Assembly: GCA_964427535.1 (NCBI GenBank) | Contig: CAYRVF010000116.1 | Location: 1 to 16,109 of the forward strand | Direction: 5' to 3' | Length of the DNA stretch: 16,109 nt | DNA from: CAYRVF01 sp964427535 | GTDB taxonomy: Bacteria; Chloroflexota; Ktedonobacteria; Ktedonobacterales; JADMIN01 | Shown here: piece after piece, positions 7,665-14,425 of the stretch | Numbering within the stretch: position 1 is the stretch's first letter | How the letters are laid out: each line of letters begins with the position of its first letter | Translations under genes and position numbers: made by a program | The notes under the pieces: model-generated | Told to the model about the DNA's origin: nothing | Seen by the model: the letters and a program-made list of their open reading frames with translations, nothing else | Databases searched by the model: none

Positions 7665-9254
7665 TCAGTCCGATGCCGCCGTCAGGTCGCTCTTGACGCT
7701 GGCGCGCTCGCGCTCCTGCTCGATGAGCATGCGGCGAAGAATCTTGCCTGAGGCCGACTTTGGAATCGTCTCGACCATCTCAAGATAGCGGATTTTCTTG
7801 TGTGGCGCGACACGCTCGGCCACATAGGCGAGGATGTCGGCGTCGGCGAGCGGCTCCTTGAGCACGACGAACGCTTTGGGAACCTCGCCCGCCTCCTCGT
7901 CCGGCACAGGGATGACCGCCGCGTCGGCGATGGCGGGATTCGAGAGCAACACGGCTTCCAGCTCGGCAGGCGCGACTTGCAGCCCCTTGTACTTGATGAG
8001 CTCCTTCACGCGGTCCACGATGAAGAGGTAGCCGTCCTCGTCGACGACGCCGACATCGCCGGTATGCAGCCATCCGTCGGCGTCGAGCATCGCGTCGGTT
8101 GCCGCCTTACGGTTGAGATAGCCTTGCATGATCTGCGGCCCGCGCAGCCAGACCTCGCCGCGCTCGCCCACCCCAAGATCAGCGCCCGTCGTGAGATCGG
8201 CGATCCTGCACTCGCCGCTCGGCACTACCACGCCCACGGAGCCGTGCTTCGGATGGTCGAGCGGCGTCAGATGCGACACCGCGCTCGTCTCCGTCATGCC
8301 GTACCCCTGAATGACCGGGCAGCCCAGCCGCGCCGCACAGGTTTGCTCCACATCCTCGCCGAGCGGCGCCGCGCCCGAGCCGACGAAGCGCAGGCGCGGA
8401 AAGCGATACTGATCGACGAGCGGATGCTTGGCCAGCGCCAGCACGATCGGCGGCACGACCGGGCAGATCGTCACCTCGTAGCGCTGCATCAACTGGAGGA
8501 ACTGCTCGAGGTCGAAGCGCGGCATTGAGACGAGCGTACCGCCTTTGTACACCGTGGAGAGCAGAATGACCTCCAGGCCATAGATATGGTAGAAGGGCAG
8601 CACGCCGATGAGCGTATCGTCGTCGCGCAGCGAGAGGCCATGCACGATCTGCAGCATGTTCGCGACGAGGTTGCGGTGCGAGAGCATGACACCCTTTGGC
8701 AGCCCGGTCGTGCCGCTGGAATAAGGCAGCACGGCGAGGTCCTGCGCAGGATCGATCGCCACCTCTGGCACGCTTCCGCCGCTCTGTAGCAGTGTGGCGA
8801 ACGGCGTCGCGCCCTCAGCCTCGCCAAAGACGAAGATCTCGCGCACACTCGTTCCGCGCGCAGCCTCGGCCGCCTTCTCCACAAACTGCGGAATCGTCAG
8901 CAGGAACGTCGCCCCGGTATCGGTAAGCTGATAGCGCAGCTCCTCGGCGGTGTAGAGCGGGTTCGCGGTTGTGCTGATGCCGCCGAGCGTCGAGACGGCC
9001 AGCAACGCGACCGCATACTCCGGGAGATTCGGGCTGAAGATCGCGAAGACATCGCCCTTGTGGAAGCCACGCGCCGCAAGCCCCGCTGCGATGAGCTGTG
9101 TCCCCATCGCGATCTGGCTGTATGTCAGCGACCGCCCCGTGGGACCATCGATGAGCACCGGCTTGTCTGGCAGGTCAGGCGCACGTTGCAGGCAGAAGGT
9201 GTGCAGCGGCACGTCGGGGATCTCGATGCCGGAGTACGGACTGCGAAAAGTCAT
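7665..9254 (-). CDS. 4-coumarate:CoA ligase-like acyl-CoA synthetase (AMP-dependent)
   Basis: A 529-residue ANL-superfamily enzyme that activates a carboxylic acid to acyl-AMP and then to the CoA thioester. Motifs appear in the expected order: phosphate-binding loop LPYSSGTTGLPKGVMLSH at about residues 175-192, GYGMTETSAVSHL, GWLHTGDVGVVDEDGYLFIVDR with the hinge Asp/Arg, KYKGLQVAPAELE, and the C-terminal catalytic lysine in PKSASGKILRRM near residue 505. The open frame extends 156 codons further upstream, but ATG 9254 is chosen because AGGAGG lies five bases before it and the family alignment begins there. It diverges from the enoyl-CoA hydratase across a shared control region, suggesting joint use in breakdown of fatty or aryl-propenoic acids. 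The exact substrate cannot be deduced. Confidence 0.92.
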   Translation of the reverse strand: MTFRSPYSGIEIPDVPLHTFCLQRAPDLPDKPVLIDGPTGRSLTYSQIAMGTQLIAAGLAARGFHKGDVFAIFSPNLPEYAVALLAVSTLGGISTTANPLYTAEELRYQLTDTGATFLLTIPQFVEKAAEAARGTSVREIFVFGEAEGATPFATLLQSGGSVPEVAIDPAQDLAVLPYSSGTTGLPKGVMLSHRNLVANMLQIVHGLSLRDDDTLIGVLPFYHIYGLEVILLSTVYKGGTLVSMPRFDLEQFLQLMQRYEVTICPVVPPIVLALAKHPLVDQYRFPRLRFVGSGAAPLGEDVEQTCAARLGCPVIQGYGMTETSAVSHLTPLDHPKHGSVGVVVPSGECRIADLTTGADLGVGERGEVWLRGPQIMQGYLNRKAATDAMLDADGWLHTGDVGVVDEDGYLFIVDRVKELIKYKGLQVAPAELEAVLLSNPAIADAAVIPVPDEEAGEVPKAFVVLKEPLADADILAYVAERVAPHKKIRYLEMVETIPKSASGKILRRMLIEQERERASVKSDLTAASD

Positions 9255-9380
9255 CCCAACCTCCTCCAGTCGCCAATGACAGTGAAGAGTGATAGGTGCC
9301 AGTAGATGGCCACGAGGGGACACTGTGCCGCCGCGAAGGAGTTTCAGGCGCCATATCGAGCGCCCGGCGATGTTGCTGGA

Positions 9381-9409
9381 ATTATTTGCCAGTTCGTCGT
9401 GCTTGTCAA
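9381..9409 (-). promoter_or_regulatory. Near-consensus sigma70-type promoter for the acyl-CoA ligase
   Basis: Read on the minus strand, TTGACA (9409-9404, 6 of 6) is followed by 17 nt and AATAAT (9386-9381, 5 of 6). It would give a leader of about 120 nt before ATG 9254. It is one of the strongest promoter matches in the window. Confidence 0.65.
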
Positions 9410-9467
9410 CCAACTCCAACGACGCGGACTCCGCAGTCGAACGCCTCTGCAAGCACCATGCCCTATC

Positions 9468-9497
9468 TTGACACCGCGAGGACGGCTCTCGTACACT
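9468..9497 (+). promoter_or_regulatory. Candidate sigma70-type promoter driving the enoyl-CoA hydratase leader
   Basis: TTGACA (9468-9473, 6 of 6) is followed by 18 nt and TACACT (9492-9497, 4 of 6). It is back to back with the minus-strand ligase promoter, about 60 bp away. Transcription from it would produce a leader of roughly 265 nt before ATG 9771. Confidence 0.5.
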
Positions 9498-9770
9498 CGC
9501 TATGTCCAAATGGATATATGCCTGTTTGGGAGTGTTCGCGCGAGTGCGCGGACATTCCCGCGGTGACGCGGAGCCACACGTGCCGAGCCGATCGCTACAC
9601 ACGATCGAGGTTGACGGCAGGCGAGATGGACCGCGTCGTATACGACGTATACTATGTGCGCGTCCGACAGAGTTGTCGGGCAATGTGCGCTCGGCCTCCC
9701 CGTCAGGCGTGTCGAGCACCAATTAGTGCGGCCGCGCAGGGAATGTCCCCCGGCGGCAGGAGGTTTCTGC
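9498..9770 (+). other. Long leader of the enoyl-CoA hydratase gene with consecutive inverted repeats
   Basis: This 273-bp stretch lacks a convincing ORF but holds four perfect inverted repeats: CGCGC/GCGCG (9537-9550, loop GAGT), CGATCG/CGATCG (9589-9607, 7-nt loop), the gapless 14-bp palindrome CGTCGTATACGACG (9634-9647) and CCGACA/TGTCGG (9664-9679, loop GAGT). A TATACT hexamer at 9648-9653 directly abuts the palindrome and could be a -10, though no good -35 is seen. The region could be a structured cis-regulatory RNA, an operator cluster, or both. No known riboswitch family was recognised. Confidence 0.45.
9634..9647. promoter_or_regulatory. 14-bp perfect palindrome, candidate repressor operator
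   Basis: CGTCGTATACGACG is perfectly self-complementary with no spacer. Its core CGTATACG resembles GntR/FadR-type operators (yGTM-KACr form), a family that often controls fatty-acid genes, and it abuts a TATACT hexamer ahead of the enoyl-CoA hydratase gene. TetR-type binding is equally possible. No regulator gene is adjacent. Confidence 0.4.
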
Positions 9771-10571
9771 ATGGCTGTGAGCGATTTGAAGCTTCAGCAC
9801 ATCACGACCGAGATGGACGGCAACGTCCTCATCTTCCGCCTCAACCGTCCCCCCGCAAACGCGCACAACCTTCAGATGATTCGCGAGCTCGAAGCGCTCG
9901 TGACGGAGATTCGGTTCGATCCCGCCGTCAAGGCTGCCGTCATGGCGAGCGCCAACGACCGGTTCTTTTCCGCCGGAGCGGACATCCAGGTCATCCGCGA
10001 TGAGTCTGGCGAGCAGGTGGGCCTGCTCAGCCAAACCAGCAAAGAGATGATCATGAAGATGCGCGCGACGCCCAAGGTGTTCGTCGCGGCCGTCAACGGC
10101 CACTGCATGGGCGGCGGGCTGGAGCTCGCGCTATCGTGCGACTACCGCGTTGCGGGCCGCGGCTCGTGGAAGGTCGGTCTGCCAGAGGTAAACCTCGGCC
10201 TGATTCCGGGCGAGGGCGGCACACAACTGCTCGGCCGCATCGTCGGCCCGTCGAAGGCGCTCGCGTTGATGGTGACGGGCGAGTCGTTCGGACCGGAGCG
10301 CGCGACGGAACTGGGCCTGTTTGACGAATTGGTCGAGCCGGACCAGGCCGAGAAGCGCGCCATCGAGTTCGCGCGCATCTGCGCCAACGGCCCCACGAAA
10401 GCCATCGGCTTCATGAAAGTTGCGCTTACCGAGGGCCTGGAGCTTCCGCTCTACGAGGGCCTGGCCTACGAGCGCCACTTGCAGAACCAGCTCTTCGACA
10501 CACCCGACAGCAAGGAAGGCGTGCGCGCGTTCCTGGAGAAGCGCACACCCCAATTCGGCAAAGAGTCGTAA
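9771..10571 (+). CDS. Enoyl-CoA hydratase/isomerase (crotonase family)
   Basis: A 266-residue crotonase-fold protein, the usual length for the family. Oxyanion-hole segments are visible at SANDRFFSAGADI and NGHCMGGGLELAL. The two catalytic glutamates of hydratases are both present: Glu118 in GGGLELAL and Glu139 in LPEVNLGLIPGEGGTQLL, so hydration of trans-2-enoyl-CoA is the most likely activity. ATG 9771 is preceded by AGGAGG with a seven-base spacer; the frame is open 39 codons further upstream, but those residues do not resemble the family. It diverges from an acyl-CoA ligase, consistent with activation followed by beta-oxidation. A strong hairpin terminator follows within 30 bp, so it is probably transcribed alone. 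Substrate chain length cannot be read from the sequence. Confidence 0.93.
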   Translation: MAVSDLKLQHITTEMDGNVLIFRLNRPPANAHNLQMIRELEALVTEIRFDPAVKAAVMASANDRFFSAGADIQVIRDESGEQVGLLSQTSKEMIMKMRATPKVFVAAVNGHCMGGGLELALSCDYRVAGRGSWKVGLPEVNLGLIPGEGGTQLLGRIVGPSKALALMVTGESFGPERATELGLFDELVEPDQAEKRAIEFARICANGPTKAIGFMKVALTEGLELPLYEGLAYERHLQNQLFDTPDSKEGVRAFLEKRTPQFGKES

Positions 10572-10599
10572 CCCAACCGGCACGCCGTTCGTCTCTACT

Positions 10600-10640
10600 G
10601 GGAGCGCAGGTTGCACAGGCAACCGCGCTCCTTTCGCATT
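10600..10640 (+). terminator. Intrinsic-type terminator after the enoyl-CoA hydratase gene
   Basis: GGAGCGC-A-GGTTGC (10601-10614) pairs with GCAACCGCGCTCC (10619-10631), giving a 13-bp stem with one bulged A and the loop ACAG. It is followed by TTTCGCATTTCC, an imperfect T-rich tail. It lies 29 bp after the stop codon. Confidence 0.75.
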
Positions 10641-10795
10641 TCCCTAGGTGAAATGTATTGCCATCAGCGATATCATGCGAAGCACGTCAGGCAAGGTAGG
10701 GATGATCGGCGGGTCGCTGGAATGGCCCTCCGTTTGCTGATAAGCCGGGGCAAGCATGGGGACGTAGACAGAGGATTGTCGCGAGGAGGTTGTGG

Positions 10796-11893
10796 ATGCG
10801 TTGGCAGGGACGACTGGCGTGTGGACGAACGGGACCATTCGCACGTGTAGCTCTGGTCGCGATGTTACTCGCTCTCGCAGGTTGCGCCAATGTCACGGCC
10901 AAACCGCAGACCACGCACGAGGCTTCCACCTCCCCGACCGCATCTCCGACCGCGACCGTCACACCTCAGACGACCACGTCCGCGACTGACCCGGCGGGTG
11001 ATCCTCCGGCGAATGTCGCACAACAATCACGTCAGGCCAGCATGACTGCTCGTGGCCCCAATGGTTGGATGTGGCGAGCGGGCATCCCCAACAACCGGCT
11101 GATGGTCTACTACTACATCCCCTACGCGCCGTGGGGGTTCATGGGCACCTATCCCGACGACCCAAATGGCGACGCCGAGCTGCTCGCGCGCATCAACCAG
11201 CAGTCCAGCGCCTATCAGCAACTCGACCCGACGCACCCCGTCGTCAACGCCATCGACATCGTGTCGCCGGTTGTCGAGGCCGACCCTGGTCCGGACGGCT
11301 ACTACGCCGCGTTCGCGCCAGATGACCTGGTGCAGCACTACTACGATCTCGCGACCAGCCACCACATGCTCTTCTTTCTCGACATCCAGCTTGGCCGCAT
11401 GCCGGTGCAGGTGGCGATCTCGAGCCTGGCCAAATGGATCGCGCTGCCGAATGTCGAAGTCGCCCTCGATCCTGAGTTCGACGTCGCGCCGAGCGGCATT
11501 CCTGACCGGGACCTCGGCATCATGCATGCGTCGGAGATCAACACGGCCGCCGCGATGATCTCGAACACCATCACGACGCTGCAACTGCCCCGCAAGGTGC
11601 TTATCGTTCACCAGTGGGCCGAGCCGTCTCTGCCCGACTGGTATAACGTCAAGACCGACCCGAACCTTTCCATCGTGACATGCTCGGACGGCTTCGGCAC
11701 GCCTGACGAGAAGGTGCAGGGCGACTACGCGACGTTCGACGGCAAGCAGCTCATCCAGTATCCCGGCTTCAAGCTGTTCTATCCGAACTGGCCGGGGCAG
11801 CGTGGCGATCACCCGGTTCTCGATACGCCACTGATGTCGCCGCAGGACGTGCTCAACCTGAATCCCCAGCCGATGCTCATCATGTACCAGTGA
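10796..11893 (+). CDS. Secreted lipoprotein of unknown function
   Basis: A 365-residue predicted lipoprotein. Basic residues and a hydrophobic core lead to the lipobox LAGC with the acylated Cys at residue 30. A Thr/Ser/Pro-rich linker of about 45 residues follows and would tether the domain at the cell surface. The remaining ~280 residues form one conserved-looking domain with YYYIPYAPWGFMG, NAIDIVSPV, LFFLDIQLGR, VEVALDPEFD, KVLIVHQW, SDGFGTP, FKLFYPNWPG and a C-terminal LIMYQ. Alternating short beta-like segments ending in acidic residues suggest a TIM-barrel, glycosidase-like fold, and I recall similar lipoproteins in Actinobacteria, but I cannot name a function. ATG 10796 is chosen for the AGGAGG six bases upstream; TTG 10790 is in frame too. 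It appears monocistronic, with a terminator before it and palindromic DNA after it. Confidence 0.8.
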   Translation: MRWQGRLACGRTGPFARVALVAMLLALAGCANVTAKPQTTHEASTSPTASPTATVTPQTTTSATDPAGDPPANVAQQSRQASMTARGPNGWMWRAGIPNNRLMVYYYIPYAPWGFMGTYPDDPNGDAELLARINQQSSAYQQLDPTHPVVNAIDIVSPVVEADPGPDGYYAAFAPDDLVQHYYDLATSHHMLFFLDIQLGRMPVQVAISSLAKWIALPNVEVALDPEFDVAPSGIPDRDLGIMHASEINTAAAMISNTITTLQLPRKVLIVHQWAEPSLPDWYNVKTDPNLSIVTCSDGFGTPDEKVQGDYATFDGKQLIQYPGFKLFYPNWPGQRGDHPVLDTPLMSPQDVLNLNPQPMLIMYQ

Positions 11894-11898
11894 GGACC

Positions 11899-11917
11899 GT
11901 CCCACTCTGGCAGGGAC
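11899..11917. repeat. Short inverted repeat after the lipoprotein gene
   Basis: GTCCC (11899-11903) and GGGAC (11913-11917) can pair across a 9-nt loop immediately after the lipoprotein stop. There is no T-tract. It may act with the stronger hairpin at 11935-11954 to end transcription, but the support is weak. Confidence 0.25.
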
Positions 11918-11934
11918 GCCGTTGCGCATTGTAT

Positions 11935-11954
11935 GGGCGAGGTATGCCTCGCCC
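11935..11954. repeat. Palindromic repeat, 8-bp perfect stem with 4-nt loop
   Basis: GGGCGAGG (11935-11942) and CCTCGCCC (11947-11954) pair perfectly around TATG. From memory, GGGCGAGG...CCTCGCCC palindromes are dispersed in large numbers in some Chloroflexota and other genomes, so this may be one copy of a REP-like family. It could also act as a terminator or mRNA-stabilising hairpin for the lipoprotein gene. Only one copy is in this window, so repetitiveness is not shown here. Confidence 0.5.
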
Positions 11955-11961
11955 GCTCCCT

Positions 11962-11992
<31 letters not shown>

Positions 11993-12109
11993 CTCCGGCG
12001 CCGCGACGTGCCTTTATCTGTGCTACCCTTGCGGAAGCGGGCATCGGACAGCACGCCGCGGAGAGCACAGCGCATGTCCTCACACAACCAGCAAGGGAGC
12101 ATATCTGAG

Positions 12110-13120
12110 ATGAAGATCAGGCGCATGGGTCGCACCGGGCTGAAGGTCAGCGAGATTTGCCTCGGCACCATGACGTTCGGCAATCAGGCGGAGCAGGGCA
12201 CCGCGTTCGCCATCATGGACGCAGCCGACCGCGCCGGCGTCACCTTCTTCGACACGGCGGACGTCTATCCCCTTGGCGGCGACCCCGAGACACGCGGCAG
12301 GACGGAGGAAATCGTCGGCGCGTGGCTGCGCGAGCGCTCGGCACGCGACCGCACTGTGCTCGCCACGAAATTCCGAGGCGCGATGGGACCCGGACCGAAC
12401 GATCAGGGGGCGAGCCGAGAGCACATTATGAGCGCATGTGAGGCCAGCCTGCGCCGTCTCGGCACCGACCACATCGATCTCTATCAGGTCCACTCACCCG
12501 ACCCCGAGACGCCGCACGACGAGACATTGAGCGCGCTCGACGACCTGGTGCGCGCGGGCAAGGTGCGCTATATCGGCTGCTCCAACTATCCCGCCTGGAT
12601 GCTAGCCGAGGCGCTCTGGACGAGCGAGACACACGGCTACGCCCGCTTCGACTGCGATCAGCCGCGCTACAATCTGCTCTTCCGGCACATCGAGAGCGAG
12701 CTGCTGCCGCTCTGCCGCTCACAGCAGGTGGGCGTCATCGCGTACAACCCACTCGCGGGCGGCATGCTCACCGGACGGTACAGCAAGGGAGACCGCGTGC
12801 GAGAGGGCACCCGCTTCGGTCTGAAGTACAGCGGCGAGACGTATCGCAAGCGTTACTGGAACGACGCCGTCCTCGACGAAGTGCAGCGTCTCGCCCGTTT
12901 CTTCGAGGAGCGCGGCAAAAGCCTGACGCACGCGGCGCTCGCGTGGGTGCTGGCGCAGCCGGGCATCACCAGCGCCATCCTCGGCGCGAGCCGTCCCGAG
13001 CAGTTCGAGGACAGCGTGCGCGGCGTCGATGTGACGCTCGACGAGCAGGAGCTCGCTGCCATCGACGACGTGTGGTACAACCTGCCCCGCGAGCGCGACG
13101 CATCGGTGGCAACGCGATAG
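12110..13120 (+). CDS. Aldo/keto reductase (NADPH-dependent oxidoreductase)
   Basis: A 336-residue (alpha/beta)8-barrel aldo/keto reductase. The catalytic tetrad is complete: Asp48 and Tyr53 in FFDTADVYPLGG, Lys87 in LATKFRG and His128 in DLYQVHSPD. KVRYIGCSNYPAWML, IAYNPLAGGMLTGRY and the C-terminal cofactor segment ILGASRPEQFEDSV are typical of the potassium-channel beta-subunit/YghZ-like AKR groups. The family reduces aldehydes or ketones with NADPH; the physiological substrate is unknown. ATG 12110 begins exactly where the family begins (MKIRRMGRTGLKVSEI) and has AAGGGAG upstream. An in-frame ATG at 12074 and open frame back to 11933 exist, the latter running through a microsatellite. It converges with the PPOX-fold gene, only 13 bp between stops. 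Confidence 0.92.
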   Translation: MKIRRMGRTGLKVSEICLGTMTFGNQAEQGTAFAIMDAADRAGVTFFDTADVYPLGGDPETRGRTEEIVGAWLRERSARDRTVLATKFRGAMGPGPNDQGASREHIMSACEASLRRLGTDHIDLYQVHSPDPETPHDETLSALDDLVRAGKVRYIGCSNYPAWMLAEALWTSETHGYARFDCDQPRYNLLFRHIESELLPLCRSQQVGVIAYNPLAGGMLTGRYSKGDRVREGTRFGLKYSGETYRKRYWNDAVLDEVQRLARFFEERGKSLTHAALAWVLAQPGITSAILGASRPEQFEDSVRGVDVTLDEQELAAIDDVWYNLPRERDASVATR

Positions 13121-13133
13121 TGGACTTTATTCC

Positions 13134-13523
13134 CTATCCGTGGGTATTCACCTTTACAGGGTGAAGGGTAACGACCACGCGGCCCTCACCGGGCCGATCG
13201 TTCTGGCGAAGGTCCGCGTGGTATTTCTGGCCAAGTCTCTGGGCAAACGTGTAATCCGGATCAGGTTGAATGTCGGCACGGGCACGGATCTCGAGTGTCC
13301 GATATGGATTCTTCGGGTCTTGAATGAAGAGTGTGACCCTCGGGTGCCTTTGGAGGTTCTTCAACTTCTGGCGGCTGGTATTGAGCGAGAGTCTTACAAT
13401 TCCGTCCTCGTCGGCGAGAAACCAGAGGGCCGTGACCTGCGGATACTCATCGGGGCCGATGGTTGCGAGATCTGCCACATCGATTTGCAAGAGGTCACGA
13501 TGCGACGCGGGTATAGCGACCAT
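13134..13523 (-). CDS. PPOX-class (pyridoxamine 5'-phosphate oxidase-like, F420/FMN-dependent) protein
   Basis: A 129-residue split beta-barrel flavin or deazaflavin-binding protein. Typical elements are DLATIGPDEYPQVTALWFL for the first strands, then LSLNTSRQKLKNLQRHPRVTLFIQDP, matching the N-T-x-R-x-K-x-x-N-L-x-R-x-P-R-V cofactor phosphate-binding motif, and YRTLEIRARADI. It ends with a short strand VVVTLHPVKVN. The group includes F420-dependent reductases and heme or biliverdin-binding relatives, so the exact cofactor is open. ATG 13523 is chosen because AAGGAG lies seven bases before it; the frame is open back to 13934, but that extension lacks family similarity. It converges with the aldo/keto reductase. 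A functional link between these two redox proteins is possible but unproven. Confidence 0.88.
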   Translation of the reverse strand: MVAIPASHRDLLQIDVADLATIGPDEYPQVTALWFLADEDGIVRLSLNTSRQKLKNLQRHPRVTLFIQDPKNPYRTLEIRARADIQPDPDYTFAQRLGQKYHADLRQNDRPGEGRVVVTLHPVKVNTHG

Positions 13524-13870
13524 GCTGTAGCTCCTTCCACATGTTGCGGGTTCGAGCGCTATCCACATCCAGTCCATCACGGATTTTCGGCGAAGGTCGT
13601 CGCGACTAGAGTCCTGCAGACGCGGTGCCAACGCCTGCTCTACCTGATCGCCAGGCATCGCCTCGCGCGCCCGCGCATCCACCGTCAGGACCAACAGCCA
13701 CGCTAGGTGATCAACGTCCGCCCTGCCATCGAAAGAGCGGTTGTGATAACTGCTCGTCTGCCAACCCAGGCCCACAACTTGCGTATACACAGTGAGGGAA
13801 TGATATGGCGCTGACGCCGATCCTTCCCGTCGCCTCCTTAGATGCAGTGGCACTTCTCGCGCCGATGCGA

Positions 13871-13876
13871 TATAAT
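13871..13876 (+). promoter_or_regulatory. Consensus -10 hexamer in AT-rich region upstream of the TnpA-like operon
   Basis: TATAAT matches the sigma70 -10 consensus fully and sits about 85 nt before ATG 13961. The hexamer 17 nt upstream (TGGCAC, 13848-13853) is a poor -35, so the promoter may need an activator or another sigma factor, or may be chance in AT-rich DNA. Confidence 0.4.
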
Positions 13877-13909
13877 AAATACGTTGATGCAATTGAGATA
13901 TATACACAT

Positions 13910-13934
13910 TTGCTCTGGACAATCGCCGGAGCAA
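13910..13934 (+). promoter_or_regulatory. Hairpin in the leader of the TnpA-like gene
   Basis: TTGCTCTGG (13910-13918) and CCGGAGCAA (13926-13934) form a 9-bp stem (one G-U pair as RNA) with the 7-nt loop ACAATCG. It ends 26 nt before the start codon. IS200/IS605 TnpA proteins recognise subterminal hairpins, so this could be a retained recognition site used for autoregulation. That role is inference. Confidence 0.45.
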
Positions 13935-13960
13935 GTGGTATTATTCTGTAGGTACGAGAC

Positions 13961-14425
13961 ATGGATCGACACAATAATCCTGAGGATTGGCACATTACGT
14001 ACCACTTCGTATGGGAGCCTATGCGGTCCAAGCCGTGTCTCGTCGGCGATGTCGCGAAGCGCTTGCAGGCGCTCGTCGAGGAACGCGCCGAACAGCTCGC
14101 CTTTGAGCCGCTGGCGCTGATAATTCTGCCCGACCGGGTCTACCTGGCGGCAGCTGCCCCCCCGACGCTCGCCCCGCATAGCATCGTCTGTCAGGTGAAA
14201 GCTCTGACCTCGCGCGTGCTACGTGACGAGTTTCCAGAGCTAACACGCATTCCCAGCTTGTGGACGCGAGCCTATCTCGTTCTGGCTGGAGAGTCCATGA
14301 CCGCCGAGGAGGTCTTCCGGCAATTCGAGGCAAATCACGAGCCTCGCAGGCCGCGTGGCCGGCCCCGCAAGGTACACCCAGATGTCGCCTGCCCCTCATC
14401 CGCCGACACGGAGGAGGGAATATGA
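13961..14425 (+). CDS. IS200/IS605 TnpA-like protein lacking catalytic residues, with AT-hook tail (probably domesticated)
   Basis: A 154-residue intact ORF. Residues about 11-126 align end to end with Y1 (HUH) transposases: YHFVWEP, LVGDVAKRLQALVEE, a segment equivalent to the HUH strand, VKALTSRVLRDEFPEL, IPSLWTRAYLV and the final catalytic helix. The two HUH histidines are replaced (LPDRVYLA: Arg59, Tyr61, where active enzymes have DHxHxx) and the catalytic tyrosine is Phe122 (VFRQFEAN instead of xxxYIENQ). Strand cleavage should therefore be impossible, yet the frame is undamaged. The C-terminus carries RRPRGRPRK (129-137), an AT-hook-like motif not usual in TnpA. The stop overlaps the next ATG (ATGA), coupling it to a 22-codon ORF and a Clp ATPase. 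I infer a DNA- or RNA-binding regulator derived from a transposase; the alternative is a recently inactivated insertion sequence. The start has only a weak ribosome site. Confidence 0.75.
   Translation: MDRHNNPEDWHITYHFVWEPMRSKPCLVGDVAKRLQALVEERAEQLAFEPLALIILPDRVYLAAAAPPTLAPHSIVCQVKALTSRVLRDEFPELTRIPSLWTRAYLVLAGESMTAEEVFRQFEANHEPRRPRGRPRKVHPDVACPSSADTEEGI

Larger units (their letters stand above)
13524..13960. other. Divergent intergenic region between PPOX and TnpA-like genes
   Basis: This 437-bp region has two parts. About 13524-13800 is GC-rich with open frames on both strands that I cannot match to any family; part of the minus-strand frame just upstream of the PPOX start has protein-like composition but no recognisable motif. 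About 13860-13960 is clearly AT-rich for this window and contains a consensus TATAAT and a hairpin ahead of the TnpA-like gene. No RNA gene was recognised. Confidence 0.5.

Noticed and set aside
9255..9722. Upstream extension of the acyl-CoA ligase frame
   Set aside because: No ligase similarity in the extra 156 residues, and they span the divergent promoter; AGGAGG before 9254 fixes the start.
13848..13864. Sigma54-like element (TGGCAC with GC at the right spacing)
   Set aside because: The second half lacks the TTGC consensus, and the GG/GC spacing alone is weak evidence.
13524..13934. Upstream extension of the PPOX-fold frame to 266 residues
   Set aside because: No family similarity and AAGGAG lies correctly before ATG 13523.
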